64,000 bases of DNA. Source: Hyphomicrobium_A sp964493785 (GTDB taxonomy: Bacteria; Pseudomonadota; Alphaproteobacteria; Rhizobiales; Hyphomicrobiaceae). The stretch is from assembly GCA_964493785.1 (NCBI GenBank), contig CAZBPM010000014.1:1-64000 (forward strand), in the 5' to 3' direction. A program made the position numbers and the translations under genes. The notes below the pieces were generated by a model that did not search any database, was not told where the DNA came from, and saw only the letters and a program-made list of their open reading frames with translations. The stretch's first letter is position 1, and each line of letters opens with the position of its first letter. Shown here piece by piece: positions 54,418 through 62,632 of this stretch.

Positions 54418-55493
54418 TGCGTATCCTCGTCGCGTCCGACGCTTGGCACCCCCAGGTGAACGGCGTGGTGCGGACGTACGAGAGGCTTTCGGTGGAGCTG
54501 GCAAAGCTCGGCGTCGAGATGACCGTCCTGGCGCCGCACGAATTCCGGACTCTGCCGTGCCCGACCTATCCTGAGATCCGGCTGGCCCTGCCCGGTCTGC
54601 GCCGCGTTGCAGAGTGGTTCGATGCGGTGCGACCCGATGCGGTGCATATCGCTACCGAGGGACCGATCGGCTGGATGGTGCGCCGCTACTGCCGTCGCCG
54701 CGGCATCCGTTTCACGACGAGCTTCCACACCCGCTTTCCGGAATATCTCAACCAGCGCTTCGCCGTTCCTACTGCGTGGTCCGTGGCAGTTCTCCGCCGC
54801 TTCCACAACGCAGGCGCCGGCTTGATGGTGGCGACGCCGTCGCTCGGGCGCGAGTTGGAAGCGCAGGGCTTCGAGCGCGTACTGCCGTGGACGCGGGGAA
54901 TCGATACGCAGCTTTTTCGTCCGCGCGATGTGCGCCTGTTCGGCGAGGGCCCGGTGTTTCTCTATGTCGGACGCATCGCCGCTGAGAAGAATATCGAGGC
55001 GTTCCTGGATCTCGATCTGCCGGGACGGAAGGTCGTGGTCGGCGCGGGGCCGCTGCTCGATCAGTTGCGCGCGCGCTATACCGACACGATCTTTGCCGGC
55101 AAGAGGACCGGGGAAGACCTCGCCCAGTGCTATGCCTCGGCCGACGTCTTCGTCTTCCCAAGCCGCACGGATACGTTCGGAATGGTGCTGCTGGAGGCGA
55201 TGGCCTCGGGCCTGCCGGTAGCCGCACTGCCGGTTTGCGGTCCTCAGGACATCGTGACGGAAGGCGTCACCGGCGTGCTGTCGAACGATCTGCGACGCGC
55301 CGCGCTCGATGCGCTGATGCTCGATCGCTCGCGGATCAGCGCCAAGGCGGGCGAATATAGCTGGGAGTACGCAGCGCGGCTGTTCCTCGCGAACATCACC
55401 GGGGCATGCCTCAGCGGGCCGCAGCGCTCGGCAGTGTCGCGCAAGCTGCCGCTGGCCAAGTCCGTGCGCCCGCCGCAGGGCAGGTTTTTCTAG
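54414..55493 (+). CDS. agt: GT4 glycosyltransferase, Agt-type glycolipid synthase candidate
   Basis: The predicted 359-residue protein belongs to the GT4/GT1 family: start MMRILVASDAWHPQVNGVVRTY, N-terminal Rossmann domain, then LYVGRIAAEKNIEAFLDLDLP (about 180-200), a VFVFPSRTDTFGMVLLEAMASGLPVAA block (about 243-270) and GPQDIVTEGVTGVLS. It overlaps the plcP stop by 4 bases. In rhizobia and marine alphaproteobacteria the equivalent Agt makes glucosyl- or glucuronosyl-diacylglycerol from PlcP-released diacylglycerol to replace phospholipid. Function by context only; a mannosyltransferase role is possible. Confidence 0.78.
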   Translation: MMRILVASDAWHPQVNGVVRTYERLSVELAKLGVEMTVLAPHEFRTLPCPTYPEIRLALPGLRRVAEWFDAVRPDAVHIATEGPIGWMVRRYCRRRGIRFTTSFHTRFPEYLNQRFAVPTAWSVAVLRRFHNAGAGLMVATPSLGRELEAQGFERVLPWTRGIDTQLFRPRDVRLFGEGPVFLYVGRIAAEKNIEAFLDLDLPGRKVVVGAGPLLDQLRARYTDTIFAGKRTGEDLAQCYASADVFVFPSRTDTFGMVLLEAMASGLPVAALPVCGPQDIVTEGVTGVLSNDLRRAALDALMLDRSRISAKAGEYSWEYAARLFLANITGACLSGPQRSAVSRKLPLAKSVRPPQGRFF

Positions 55494-55500
55494 GTTTTTT

Positions 55501-55590
55501 GACACGAGCGGAGAGAGGCGGCTCGCGGGCTGAGATCCGGCGCTCGCGCCGCCGTGCCGTCGCCCTCTCCCCGCCTGCAGGGAGAGGGAT
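55501..55590. repeat. Dispersed intergenic element, copy B
   Basis: It starts GACACGAGCGGAGAGA (one base different from copy A at 26155), and has the CCGGCGCTCGCGCCG hairpin block at 55537-55551 and a perfect 9-bp hairpin CCCTCTCCC/GGGAGAGGG at 55563-55588. It lies 7 bases after the agt stop, between convergent genes. Confidence 0.6.
55567..55588. repeat. GC-rich hairpin repeat, copy 2
   Basis: CTCCCCGC, CTGCA, GGGAGAGGG: matches copy 1 at 9746-9767 at 20 of 22 positions. Short elements of this kind are common between genes in rhizobia. Confidence 0.5.
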
Positions 55591-55603
55591 AGAGATCCGA
55601 AGG

Positions 55604-55834
55604 CTAGCCTTGCGCGGGCTTCTTCTCGTCGTCGGCCGCGATCTTGTCGGCCATGAACTCGGCTTCGAGCGCTTTTTCCATAGCGACAAGATCCTCAGGC
55701 AACGGCATCCCGAACGCCTTCATCTCGTTGAGCCGCTCCATCACCTGCAGATAAAGCTCGTGCTTGTCGGCCGGCTCGTTCTGCATTCTCGTCAAGAGAA
55801 GGCCCAGTTCTGCCTTGAGTTCCTCGAATGCCAT
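55604..55834 (-). CDS. Small conserved acidic protein, hypothetical
   Basis: The 76-residue product starts MAFEELKAELGLLLTRMQNE. It is strongly helical and acidic, with an internal block ELYLQVMERLNEMKAFGMPLPEDLV and a Lys-rich end (DDEKKPAQG). GAGGAA precedes the ATG about 5 bases away. Similar small proteins occur in many Hyphomicrobiales without a known role. The start is supported by its ribosome site and the coding is plausible from its even composition. Confidence 0.65.
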   Translation of the reverse strand: MAFEELKAELGLLLTRMQNEPADKHELYLQVMERLNEMKAFGMPLPEDLVAMEKALEAEFMADKIAADDEKKPAQG

Positions 55835-55898
55835 ATGCGGTTCCTCGCCTGTTGCGGCCTAACGGCTCTTTGGAATTGTATATGGGGACTGGTTACCG

Positions 55899-56645
55899 CT
55901 ACTCCACCGGGAAGTCGAAATAACGCTCCGGGTAGGGCTCGCCGCGCAACGTGTAGTGCCACCATTCGCTGGGATTGTTGTAGAAGCCGCAACCGCGCAT
56001 CGCATTGCGCAGTAGGGCGCGATTGGCGCGCTGAGGCTCGGTGACCTTCGCGGTCAGCGTGTGCGAGCGCGTCGAGAAGCAATCAAATCCGGTGCCCATG
56101 TCGGCGCTGCCGTCGTCGGTGCGACTGCCGGCCTTTGAATCGCAGGCGCGAACCTCGACCGCAGACGGATCGAAGACGACGCCCTTTTTGTCCGCCGGCA
56201 CTATGGTGAGATCGACGGTGCTGCCGCGGCTATGTCCGGAGCGGGAGGCGATGTAGTTGTCGCGGAAGAGATTGCGCTTGTCGACGTCCGGATAAAACTG
56301 CGACTTCATCTTCTGATCGCGCAGGTTGCGTCCCCAGGTGACGAACGCGTTCACCGCAGTCTGTGGACGATAGCAATCATAGACCTTCACCACGTAGCCG
56401 CGGCTACGAAGGTCGTCGGCGGCGCACTGCAGGGCCTTGGCAGCAGGGCGCGTCAGCAGGCAGCGCGGAGCCTTATAACCTGGGATCTGACTACCGACGA
56501 AGTTGCGCGACGTGGTGTAGCGCATCTCGACGATGAGATCGGGAATGACGGTCTTCGCATCGACGAAGCCGCGCGGCGGATCGGCGGCGTGCACCGCCGC
56601 CAGCCCTGCGAGCACAAAGCCGATGAGCCCAATGATGTGTCGCAT
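55899..56645 (-). CDS. D-alanyl-D-alanine dipeptidase (VanX/DdpX type)
   Basis: The predicted 248-residue protein has a signal peptide (MRHIIGLIGFVLAGLAAVHA), so it is exported. The M15D signatures are DCYRPQTAV near 90, SRSGHSRGSTVDLTIV near 134-148 (zinc His and Asp) and EWWHYTLRGEPYP near 226-238. It cleaves D-Ala-D-Ala, in most bacteria for peptidoglycan recycling or as a carbon source, not vancomycin resistance. No vanA/vanH genes are present. It is followed by the upstream YbhB gene on the same strand with a 9-base gap. Confidence 0.9.
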   Translation of the reverse strand: MRHIIGLIGFVLAGLAAVHAADPPRGFVDAKTVIPDLIVEMRYTTSRNFVGSQIPGYKAPRCLLTRPAAKALQCAADDLRSRGYVVKVYDCYRPQTAVNAFVTWGRNLRDQKMKSQFYPDVDKRNLFRDNYIASRSGHSRGSTVDLTIVPADKKGVVFDPSAVEVRACDSKAGSRTDDGSADMGTGFDCFSTRSHTLTAKVTEPQRANRALLRNAMRGCGFYNNPSEWWHYTLRGEPYPERYFDFPVE

Positions 56646-56654
56646 GAAGCTCGC

Positions 56655-57122
56655 TTAGGCCTTTTCGTACGTGCCGACGATCTGCGCCTCGGCAAGCACG
56701 TGGCCTTCCATCGCCTTCAAAACTTCGTCCTTGGTCGGCTGGTCGAGGCCTTCGAGCCTGGTATCGAGGGCGTAGAGCTTGAAGAAGTAGCGGTGGCGGC
56801 CGACGGGCGGACAAGGACCGCCATAGCGCGTCCGCTTGAAATCGCTGATGCCGCCGCCTGTGCCCGCGGGCATCGACTCGATGCCCTCCTCGAAGCCCTT
56901 GGTGTCGGGCGGCAGGTTGTAAACAACCCAATGCACGTAGGTCATCTTCGGCGCTTTGGGATCGGGCGCGTCCGGATCATCGACGATGAGCACCAGGCTC
57001 TTTGCGCCGTCCGGCACACCCGAGAACTCGAGGGCGGGCGAGACGTCGTTGCCTTGGCATGTGAAGCCGGCGGGTATCTCGCCACCGTCCTCGAACGCCG
57101 GAGATGAAATCTTGAGTGCCAT
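56655..57122 (-). CDS. YbhB/YbcL Raf kinase inhibitor-like protein
   Basis: The product has 155 residues and is a PEBP-family protein: GGEIPAGFTCQGNDVSPALEFSGVP near 13-38, DDPDAPDPKAPKMTYVHWVVYNLPP near 48-74 and GRHRYFFKLYALD near 107-120. The family binds anions or lipids and has no clear bacterial role. It lies 9 bases downstream of ybaB on the same strand, where many relatives have recR. Confidence 0.9.
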   Translation of the reverse strand: MALKISSPAFEDGGEIPAGFTCQGNDVSPALEFSGVPDGAKSLVLIVDDPDAPDPKAPKMTYVHWVVYNLPPDTKGFEEGIESMPAGTGGGISDFKRTRYGGPCPPVGRHRYFFKLYALDTRLEGLDQPTKDEVLKAMEGHVLAEAQIVGTYEKA

Positions 57123-57131
57123 GGGGCGTCC

Positions 57132-57452
57132 TTAGAACAGCTTGAGGCCGGGAGGCAGCGGAAGACCGCCGGTCATTTCCTGCATTTTCGTCTGCAGCGT
57201 GGCGTCGAGCTTTGCTTTCGCATCGGCAGACGCGGCCACGATCAGGTCTTCTAGGATCTCCACCTCGTCAGCCTTGGCCAGGCTTGGATCGATGTGGACT
57301 TTCTTTACGTCACCCTTGCCGCTCAGTGTGACCTTGACTAGGCCGCCGCCGGACTGGCCGCCGATTTCGAGGGCTGCCAGCTCCTCCTGCATTTGCTGCA
57401 CGCGGGCCTGCATCTGGCCCACCTGCTTCATCATGCCCATCAGGTCTTTCAT
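57132..57452 (-). CDS. ybaB: YbaB/EbfC nucleoid-associated protein
   Basis: The 106-residue product begins MKDLMGMMKQVGQMQARVQQMQEEL. It has the two-helix YbaB fold with the central VKVTLSGKGDVKKVHIDP segment and ends GGLPLPPGLKLF. It binds DNA as a dimer. GGAG stands 11 bases before the ATG at 57452; the longer frame to 57524 overlaps dnaX. It follows dnaX with a 25-base gap, the usual order. Confidence 0.95.
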   Translation of the reverse strand: MKDLMGMMKQVGQMQARVQQMQEELAALEIGGQSGGGLVKVTLSGKGDVKKVHIDPSLAKADEVEILEDLIVAASADAKAKLDATLQTKMQEMTGGLPLPPGLKLF

Positions 57453-57477
57453 TGGCTCATGTCTCCAGATTTCAAGC

Positions 57478-59310
57478 TCAGCCGGTGCCCGTCTCGTCGT
57501 GAGTATCGGAGAGCAGCGGGGCAATGTCGTCGACTGTGAATTTCGCGTCGGGGAACTGGTCTAGGATCGCCTTCACTGCAGGGTGCGACTTCAGCGCCTC
57601 GCGCTCGGCGATCTCCCGTTCGCGACGCACCTCGCCACGAGAGCGCTCGCCTGCCGCCTTGGACAGCACGACCACCCATTTGCGGCCGGTCCACTTATTG
57701 AGCTTCTCGCGCAGCTCGTTGGGAATGTGGGGCGGCGCGCCGGGCAGGAGGAAAAGGTCGATGGCGCCGGTGGAGGCATCGAATTTCACCAGACTGACGC
57801 GATCCTCCAGATGCACCTTCAGCAGCATGTCGCGGCGCTCGCTGGCGAGGGCGATGACCTCGTCGAACGAGCGGGGATCGGCGAACGACGGCGCGACACC
57901 GGCGAGATCATCGAGGGAAGCCTCGTAATCGGCGTCGAAGCCGGCGCCGCTGTCGTCATCGGTAGCATCACGGTCGAAAGGGATCGGTGCAGCGCCGGCA
58001 GCGGCGGACATCGGCGAGGACGTTTCGACCGGCTCGGCGCTGTTGAGCGGCGCATTGCGCGGCGGGGCGGTTTCGGCAGGTGCCGGCTTGCCGGAGCGCG
58101 CCAGCGAGCCTTCGCCGCCAAGCACGCGGATCAGCTCGTCCGGCGACGGAAGGTCGGCAGTGTAGGCGAGGCGAATGAGCACCATCTCTGCGGCGGCACG
58201 CGGGTTGGCGGCTTTACCCGTTTCCTCACCACCCTTCAGGAGCATCTGCCAGGCGCGCGAGAGGAGTGCCATCGAAAGACGCGTGGCGAGAGCCGAGGCG
58301 CGGCGCTTTTCTTCTGCGCTCAGCCCCTCGCTGCCGGCTTCTCCGCCAACGGCCTTGACGCGGGCCGCCGCGTGGACTGTCTCAGCCAGATCGGCGAGCA
58401 GCTGCACCGGCTCGGCGCCGTCGCGATGCAATTCGTCGAGCGATGTCAGCGCGGCCTTGGCGTCGCCGCGGAAGGTGTGCTCCAGGAGGTCGAAGATGCG
58501 GCCACGATCGGCGAGGCCCATCATGGCGCGCACGGTCTCGGCGCGGACATCGCCCTGGCCCATGGCGATCGACTGATCGAGGAGCGAGAGACCGTCGCGC
58601 ACCGAGCCTTCGGCCGCACGGGCAATCAGTGCCAATGCATCGGGCTCGGCCTTGGCGCCTTCCTTGCCGACGATCCTGTCGAAGTGCGCGCTTAGCTCCG
58701 GCACGTCGACGCGGCGCAGATCGAAGCGTTGCGTGCGCGAGAGCACCGTCACCGGCACCTTACGAATTTCGGTGGTGGCGAAGATGAACTTCACATGCTC
58801 AGGCGGCTCCTCAAGCGTCTTCAGAAGGGCGTTAAAGGCGCCCTTCGAAAGCATGTGGACCTCGTCGATGATGAAGACCTTGAAGCGGGCCGAGATGGGC
58901 TTGTAGCGCGCGCTTTCGATCAACTCGCGGATGTTGTCGACGCCGGTGTTGGAAGCAGCGTCCATCTCGACGACGTCAGGATGGCGGCTCTCCATGATCT
59001 CGACGCAGTGCCGCCCCAGCGACGGCATGTCGATGGTGGGTGCGCTGACCGTATCGGTCTCGTAGTTCAGGGCGCGGGCGACGATGCGGGCGGTGGTCGT
59101 CTTGCCTACACCGCGGACGCCGGTGAGCATGTAGCCCTGCGCAATGCGTCCCGATGCGAACGCGTTACGGAGCGTGCGGACCATGGCCTCTTGGCCGATC
59201 AGGTCGTCGAAGCTCTGCGGTCGGTATTTGCGCGCCAGGACGACATACGGCTTGAGCGCACCGGCTGCATCGCCTGTTGTTTCCGGAGCATCGGAGTTTT
59301 TCTTGGCCAT
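57478..59310 (-). CDS. dnaX: DNA polymerase III subunit gamma/tau
   Basis: This 610-residue protein has the clamp-loader ATPase core with Walker A GVRGVGKTTTAR near 64-75, FIIDEVHMLSKGAFNALLKTLEEPPEH near 146-172 (Walker B) and the sensor TVLSRTQRFDLRRVDVPELS. The Cys-rich zinc module found in E. coli DnaX is missing: only one Cys, in SLGRHC, is present, a clade trait in rhizobia. The C-terminal tail (about 400-610) is the tau region. It loads the beta clamp. The SRP RNA gene lies just upstream. Confidence 0.97.
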   Translation of the reverse strand: MAKKNSDAPETTGDAAGALKPYVVLARKYRPQSFDDLIGQEAMVRTLRNAFASGRIAQGYMLTGVRGVGKTTTARIVARALNYETDTVSAPTIDMPSLGRHCVEIMESRHPDVVEMDAASNTGVDNIRELIESARYKPISARFKVFIIDEVHMLSKGAFNALLKTLEEPPEHVKFIFATTEIRKVPVTVLSRTQRFDLRRVDVPELSAHFDRIVGKEGAKAEPDALALIARAAEGSVRDGLSLLDQSIAMGQGDVRAETVRAMMGLADRGRIFDLLEHTFRGDAKAALTSLDELHRDGAEPVQLLADLAETVHAAARVKAVGGEAGSEGLSAEEKRRASALATRLSMALLSRAWQMLLKGGEETGKAANPRAAAEMVLIRLAYTADLPSPDELIRVLGGEGSLARSGKPAPAETAPPRNAPLNSAEPVETSSPMSAAAGAAPIPFDRDATDDDSGAGFDADYEASLDDLAGVAPSFADPRSFDEVIALASERRDMLLKVHLEDRVSLVKFDASTGAIDLFLLPGAPPHIPNELREKLNKWTGRKWVVVLSKAAGERSRGEVRREREIAEREALKSHPAVKAILDQFPDAKFTVDDIAPLLSDTHDETGTG

Positions 59311-59722
59311 GACCCTGCCTCAGGCCCGCAGGGCCTCAGGCCGCAAGTGCGGCCCGGTGCTGAGCGCCGCCCCATTCAGGGGCGCCGCACGCCCTACAGA
59401 GACGCAACCGGCGCCCGTGAGCGAAAATATAAGAGGAGACTGACGAACGACCCGCGTCCTGATCGTTAGGGCTGCTTCCTTCCGGACCTGACCCGGTTGG
59501 CGAGGGATACGTCCGCCGCCAGTCTCCCGGGGTGATTATGGCGGCTCGGACCTCGGGTTACAACCCTCCCGCCCCGGGGCACCAACACCTTATCTACCCG
59601 TGTCATTTTTCCGCTCTAGGTTCGGGCGAAGAAGAGGCCGCGCGGTATTTGCGAGAAATTGACACTCGACGGCCAGGGCCCATAGGTTGGCCACGCATTC
59701 ATTCCGGGGGGACAGATTGCAG
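59311..59722. other. Intergenic region holding the SRP RNA
   Basis: This gap of 412 bases between dnaX and the DUF900 hydrolase contains the SRP RNA (59433-59530). The rest (59311-59432 and 59531-59722) should hold the dnaX and hydrolase promoters. No other gene was recognised. Confidence 0.5.
59433..59530 (-). ncRNA. ffs: SRP RNA (4.5S type, small)
   Basis: On the minus strand the sequence contains the conserved SRP-RNA core GGTCAGGTCCGGAAGGAAGC (plus 59474-59493 in reverse). The ends GGGAGACTG and CAGTCTCC pair to close the hairpin, and the 3' end runs into TCTTATATTTT. Length is about 97 bases, the small bacterial type. It partners with Ffh to target membrane proteins. Exact ends are uncertain by a few bases. 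Confidence 0.93.
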
Positions 59723-61858
59723 ATGAGGTATTTTGCGTCGCTGGTTGTGGCCGCCGTGGCGCTGGCCGGAGCAGTCTCGTCGACCCAGGCTCATGCCGCC
59801 TGCCCGGCGGGCGAAGATCTCGACATCCAGCTCCGCGACAAGGAACTGCAGCGCCATCTGATCCTCTCGGGCGTCCTCGGCGCCGAGATCGGGCGAGCCA
59901 ACGAGAAGATGCTCCGCGCCGCCGTGATCGACTTCCGCGCCGCGAACAGCCTGCCCGGCACGGACCAGGAAATCCTGAGCGAGCCCGAGTGCGCGATCCT
60001 CAAGCACAATAACGACGAGGTCTACAAGTTCATCGGCTTCAAGCAGGTCGTCAATCCAGTCAACAACCTGAAGATGACGTTCCCGGCGGGGCTGCTGCCG
60101 CCCGAAGCCAAGCCATCGAAGCTGAGCTGGCAGGAATATGACAATCCGGCCGCGAGCCGCGTCAGCATCGACGTGTTCCGTGTGTCCGGGCGAGAGTCCT
60201 CGACCAACTCATTCGCGCTCGGCTACCAGTCCTACAGCGCGCTGACGCTGAGCTACATCCACAACTCCGGATCGGAAATGATCGCGGAGGGCGCGGGCAA
60301 CCGCTGGGGGTCGCGCTACTACTTCCACAACATGAATTTCGAGTACCAGGGCGGCCAGCGCGGCATCTACATCCGCTTCGACATGAAGCCGCCAACGGAT
60401 TTCGCACCGCCACCGGAGATCCTGCGCACGGCGCGGCTCGACAAAATCAAGAAGCAGATCACAAAGCTGTTTACCGCAGGGCTCGCAGGCGCCACGCCGC
60501 CGACCGAGAATGAGATCGCTTGGGCGCTGATTGCGCGCGCGGTGTTCAACATCGTCGCGTCGGATTTCTACGACCAGAACGGATGGCAGGAGCTGACGAC
60601 GGCAAACTGCGTGTTCGGCTCCCAGCGCCGCGCCCGCCGCGGCGGCGTGCGCGTCGTGTTTGCCACCACCCGCACCCTGGTCGACAAGGACGGCGACATG
60701 AGCACCATGTTCGCCAACGCCCCCAGCGACAAGATCACGTTCGGATGCCTGCAGGTGAACCCGCGCATCTCCATGATAGGGCGCGGGGACAACACCTATC
60801 GGGGCGCATGGCGCGGGGGCGCGCGGGTCGCCAACTCGCGCATCAAGCTGCTGACCGACCCGATCGACCGCGGCGCCGAGAACTATGTGCGCATTATCGA
60901 CAGCTCGGCGTCAGAGGATGCCACGCACGCGCTGCTGGTCATTCACGGTTACAATAACTCGTTCCTCGAGGCGGTACAGGCAGCGGCACGGATCGCCGGC
61001 GGCGCCGACTACAAGGGCCGCGTCTACATGTTCTCGTGGCCGAGCGTGCGGATGTCGCTGCGCTATCTGCAGGATGCCGACAACGCGGAAGAGGCCGAAG
61101 GTGCGCTACAGGCGTTCCTGGCCGCAATTTTGCGCGACAATAATGTGCGCACGCTCGACATCGTTGCCCACAGCATGGGCTCGCAGCAGCTCATCCGGGT
61201 GATGGGCTCGATCCGCGATATACTCGACAACCGGCGCCAGAACGAAGGCATGCTGCGGCTCGGCCAGGTGGTGTTTGCAGCGCCAGACGTCTCGGCTTCG
61301 GTGTTCAACACCAAGATCCTCACCTGGGCGAAGCTCGCCCAGCGCGTGACGATCTATACCTCCGGCGGCGACTGGGTGCTTTGGCTGTCGTCGTTCCTGC
61401 GCGGCTTCAACGACCGTGCCGGTGGACACACGCCGTGGGGCGATCCCCTCCATGTCAACGCCAGCAACGTCTACGTGATCGACAAGACGCCGCCGGAATA
61501 CGACTTCTGGAAGTTCTTCGATTACACGCACGCCGACTACGTCGACGACAACGTGATCCTCAACGACATCCAGACCGTCATAACCGGCAAGCCTGCGGGT
61601 GATCCCAGCATGAGGGATCCCGAAGGCAAGGTGTTCAAAGTCACGCCCTACAAGGGCATGAGCGACAAGAGGTTCTGGGCGACACTGCCCGAGGGGCCGA
61701 TTGCAGATGCAAAGGAAGCGGTCAAGGATGCGCTGACGCCGAAGACGACTGCGCCACTGGCGCCGGCGACACCATCAGCGGTTCCGGCCGCACAGCCGAC
61801 GGCGCAGCAGCCTGCTCCGCCCGCATCACCGCCGACATCGACAGGCACGACGCCGTAG
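59723..61858 (+). CDS. Exported DUF900 alpha/beta hydrolase
   Basis: The 711-residue protein has a signal peptide (MRYFASLVVAAVALAGAVSS). An N-terminal region (about 25-300) of unknown type is followed by a DUF900 hydrolase domain (about 305-600) with VVFATTRTL near 312, LLVIHGYNNSFLEA near 407, nucleophile IVAHSMGSQQL near 482 and FAAPDVSASVF. A disordered Ala/Pro/Thr-rich tail ends it (about 670-711). The Ser-Asp-His hydrolase family has no assigned substrate. GGGGGGAC precedes the ATG at 59723; the frame runs 12 codons further upstream. Confidence 0.85.
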   Translation: MRYFASLVVAAVALAGAVSSTQAHAACPAGEDLDIQLRDKELQRHLILSGVLGAEIGRANEKMLRAAVIDFRAANSLPGTDQEILSEPECAILKHNNDEVYKFIGFKQVVNPVNNLKMTFPAGLLPPEAKPSKLSWQEYDNPAASRVSIDVFRVSGRESSTNSFALGYQSYSALTLSYIHNSGSEMIAEGAGNRWGSRYYFHNMNFEYQGGQRGIYIRFDMKPPTDFAPPPEILRTARLDKIKKQITKLFTAGLAGATPPTENEIAWALIARAVFNIVASDFYDQNGWQELTTANCVFGSQRRARRGGVRVVFATTRTLVDKDGDMSTMFANAPSDKITFGCLQVNPRISMIGRGDNTYRGAWRGGARVANSRIKLLTDPIDRGAENYVRIIDSSASEDATHALLVIHGYNNSFLEAVQAAARIAGGADYKGRVYMFSWPSVRMSLRYLQDADNAEEAEGALQAFLAAILRDNNVRTLDIVAHSMGSQQLIRVMGSIRDILDNRRQNEGMLRLGQVVFAAPDVSASVFNTKILTWAKLAQRVTIYTSGGDWVLWLSSFLRGFNDRAGGHTPWGDPLHVNASNVYVIDKTPPEYDFWKFFDYTHADYVDDNVILNDIQTVITGKPAGDPSMRDPEGKVFKVTPYKGMSDKRFWATLPEGPIADAKEAVKDALTPKTTAPLAPATPSAVPAAQPTAQQPAPPASPPTSTGTTP

Positions 61859-62608
61859 CTAGATGCAGCGGCCGCCGTCGACCTCAATCGCCACGCCGGT
61901 GATGAAGGACGAGGCCGGGTCGGCGAGGAAAAGCGCGGCGTTGGCAATGTCGTGAGGCTGGGACAGGCGGCCGAGCGGGATGCCGGCGAGAAACTTGGCG
62001 CGGTTCTCGGGTGTGTCGGGCATCCCCATGAACTGGCTAAGCATCCCCGTGTCGCCCATCACCGGGTTGATGGCGTTGACGCGGATGTTCTTGGAAGCAA
62101 GCTCCGCGGCGATCGACTTGGTCAGGGTTATGACGGCGCCCTTGGACCCGTTGTACCAAGTGAGGCCAGGGCGCGGACGTATGCCGGCCGTGGAGGCGAC
62201 GTTGATGATGGAGCCGCCGCCACGCTTTGCAAGCTTCGGCACGGCAGCGATGGTCGAGAGGTAGATCGACTTCACGTTGACCGCATAGATGCGATCGAAC
62301 TCGGCCTCGGTGACCTCCATCAACGGGCGGTTCGTGTGCGTGACGCCGGCGTTGTTGACGACGATGTCGAGCCCGCCGAATGCCTCGGTAGCGGCGCGCA
62401 CCATGGTGTCGACGTCGACCTTCTCGGACACATCGGCCTGGATCGGGATCATCCTGTCGCCGAAGCCGGCGCACAGCGCGCGCACGCCCTCGCCATTGAT
62501 GTCAGCGGCAATAACGCTCGCGCCTTCCAGTGCGAAGCGCTCAGCGATGCCACGGCCGAAGCCCGAGGCGGCGCCGGTGACGATGGCGACTTTTCCGGAG
62601 AGCTTCAT
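61859..62608 (-). CDS. Short-chain dehydrogenase/reductase
   Basis: The product has 249 residues with the SDR signatures: NAD site VTGAASGFGRG near 11-21, DINGEGVRA, NNAG near 86-89, catalytic Ser in IINVASTAGI near 138 and YNGSK near 151-155, and a C-terminal NPVMGDTGML. It is probably a glucose/ribitol-dehydrogenase-like or 3-ketoacyl-reductase-like enzyme; substrate unknown. It follows pheA with a 24-base gap. Confidence 0.92.
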   Translation of the reverse strand: MKLSGKVAIVTGAASGFGRGIAERFALEGASVIAADINGEGVRALCAGFGDRMIPIQADVSEKVDVDTMVRAATEAFGGLDIVVNNAGVTHTNRPLMEVTEAEFDRIYAVNVKSIYLSTIAAVPKLAKRGGGSIINVASTAGIRPRPGLTWYNGSKGAVITLTKSIAAELASKNIRVNAINPVMGDTGMLSQFMGMPDTPENRAKFLAGIPLGRLSQPHDIANAALFLADPASSFITGVAIEVDGGRCI

Positions 62609-62632
62609 GCCGGCCTCTTGTTCCAGGTGTTG

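Noticed and set aside
54267..55505. 412-codon minus-strand ORF opposite plcP/agt
   Set aside because: It lies across the coupled plcP-agt genes, is Arg-rich and has no domain or ribosome site.
55899..56645. Vancomycin resistance (VanX)
   Set aside because: The enzyme class fits, but no vanH or vanA ligase genes are nearby and the protein has a signal peptide. A recycling or nutritional role is more likely.
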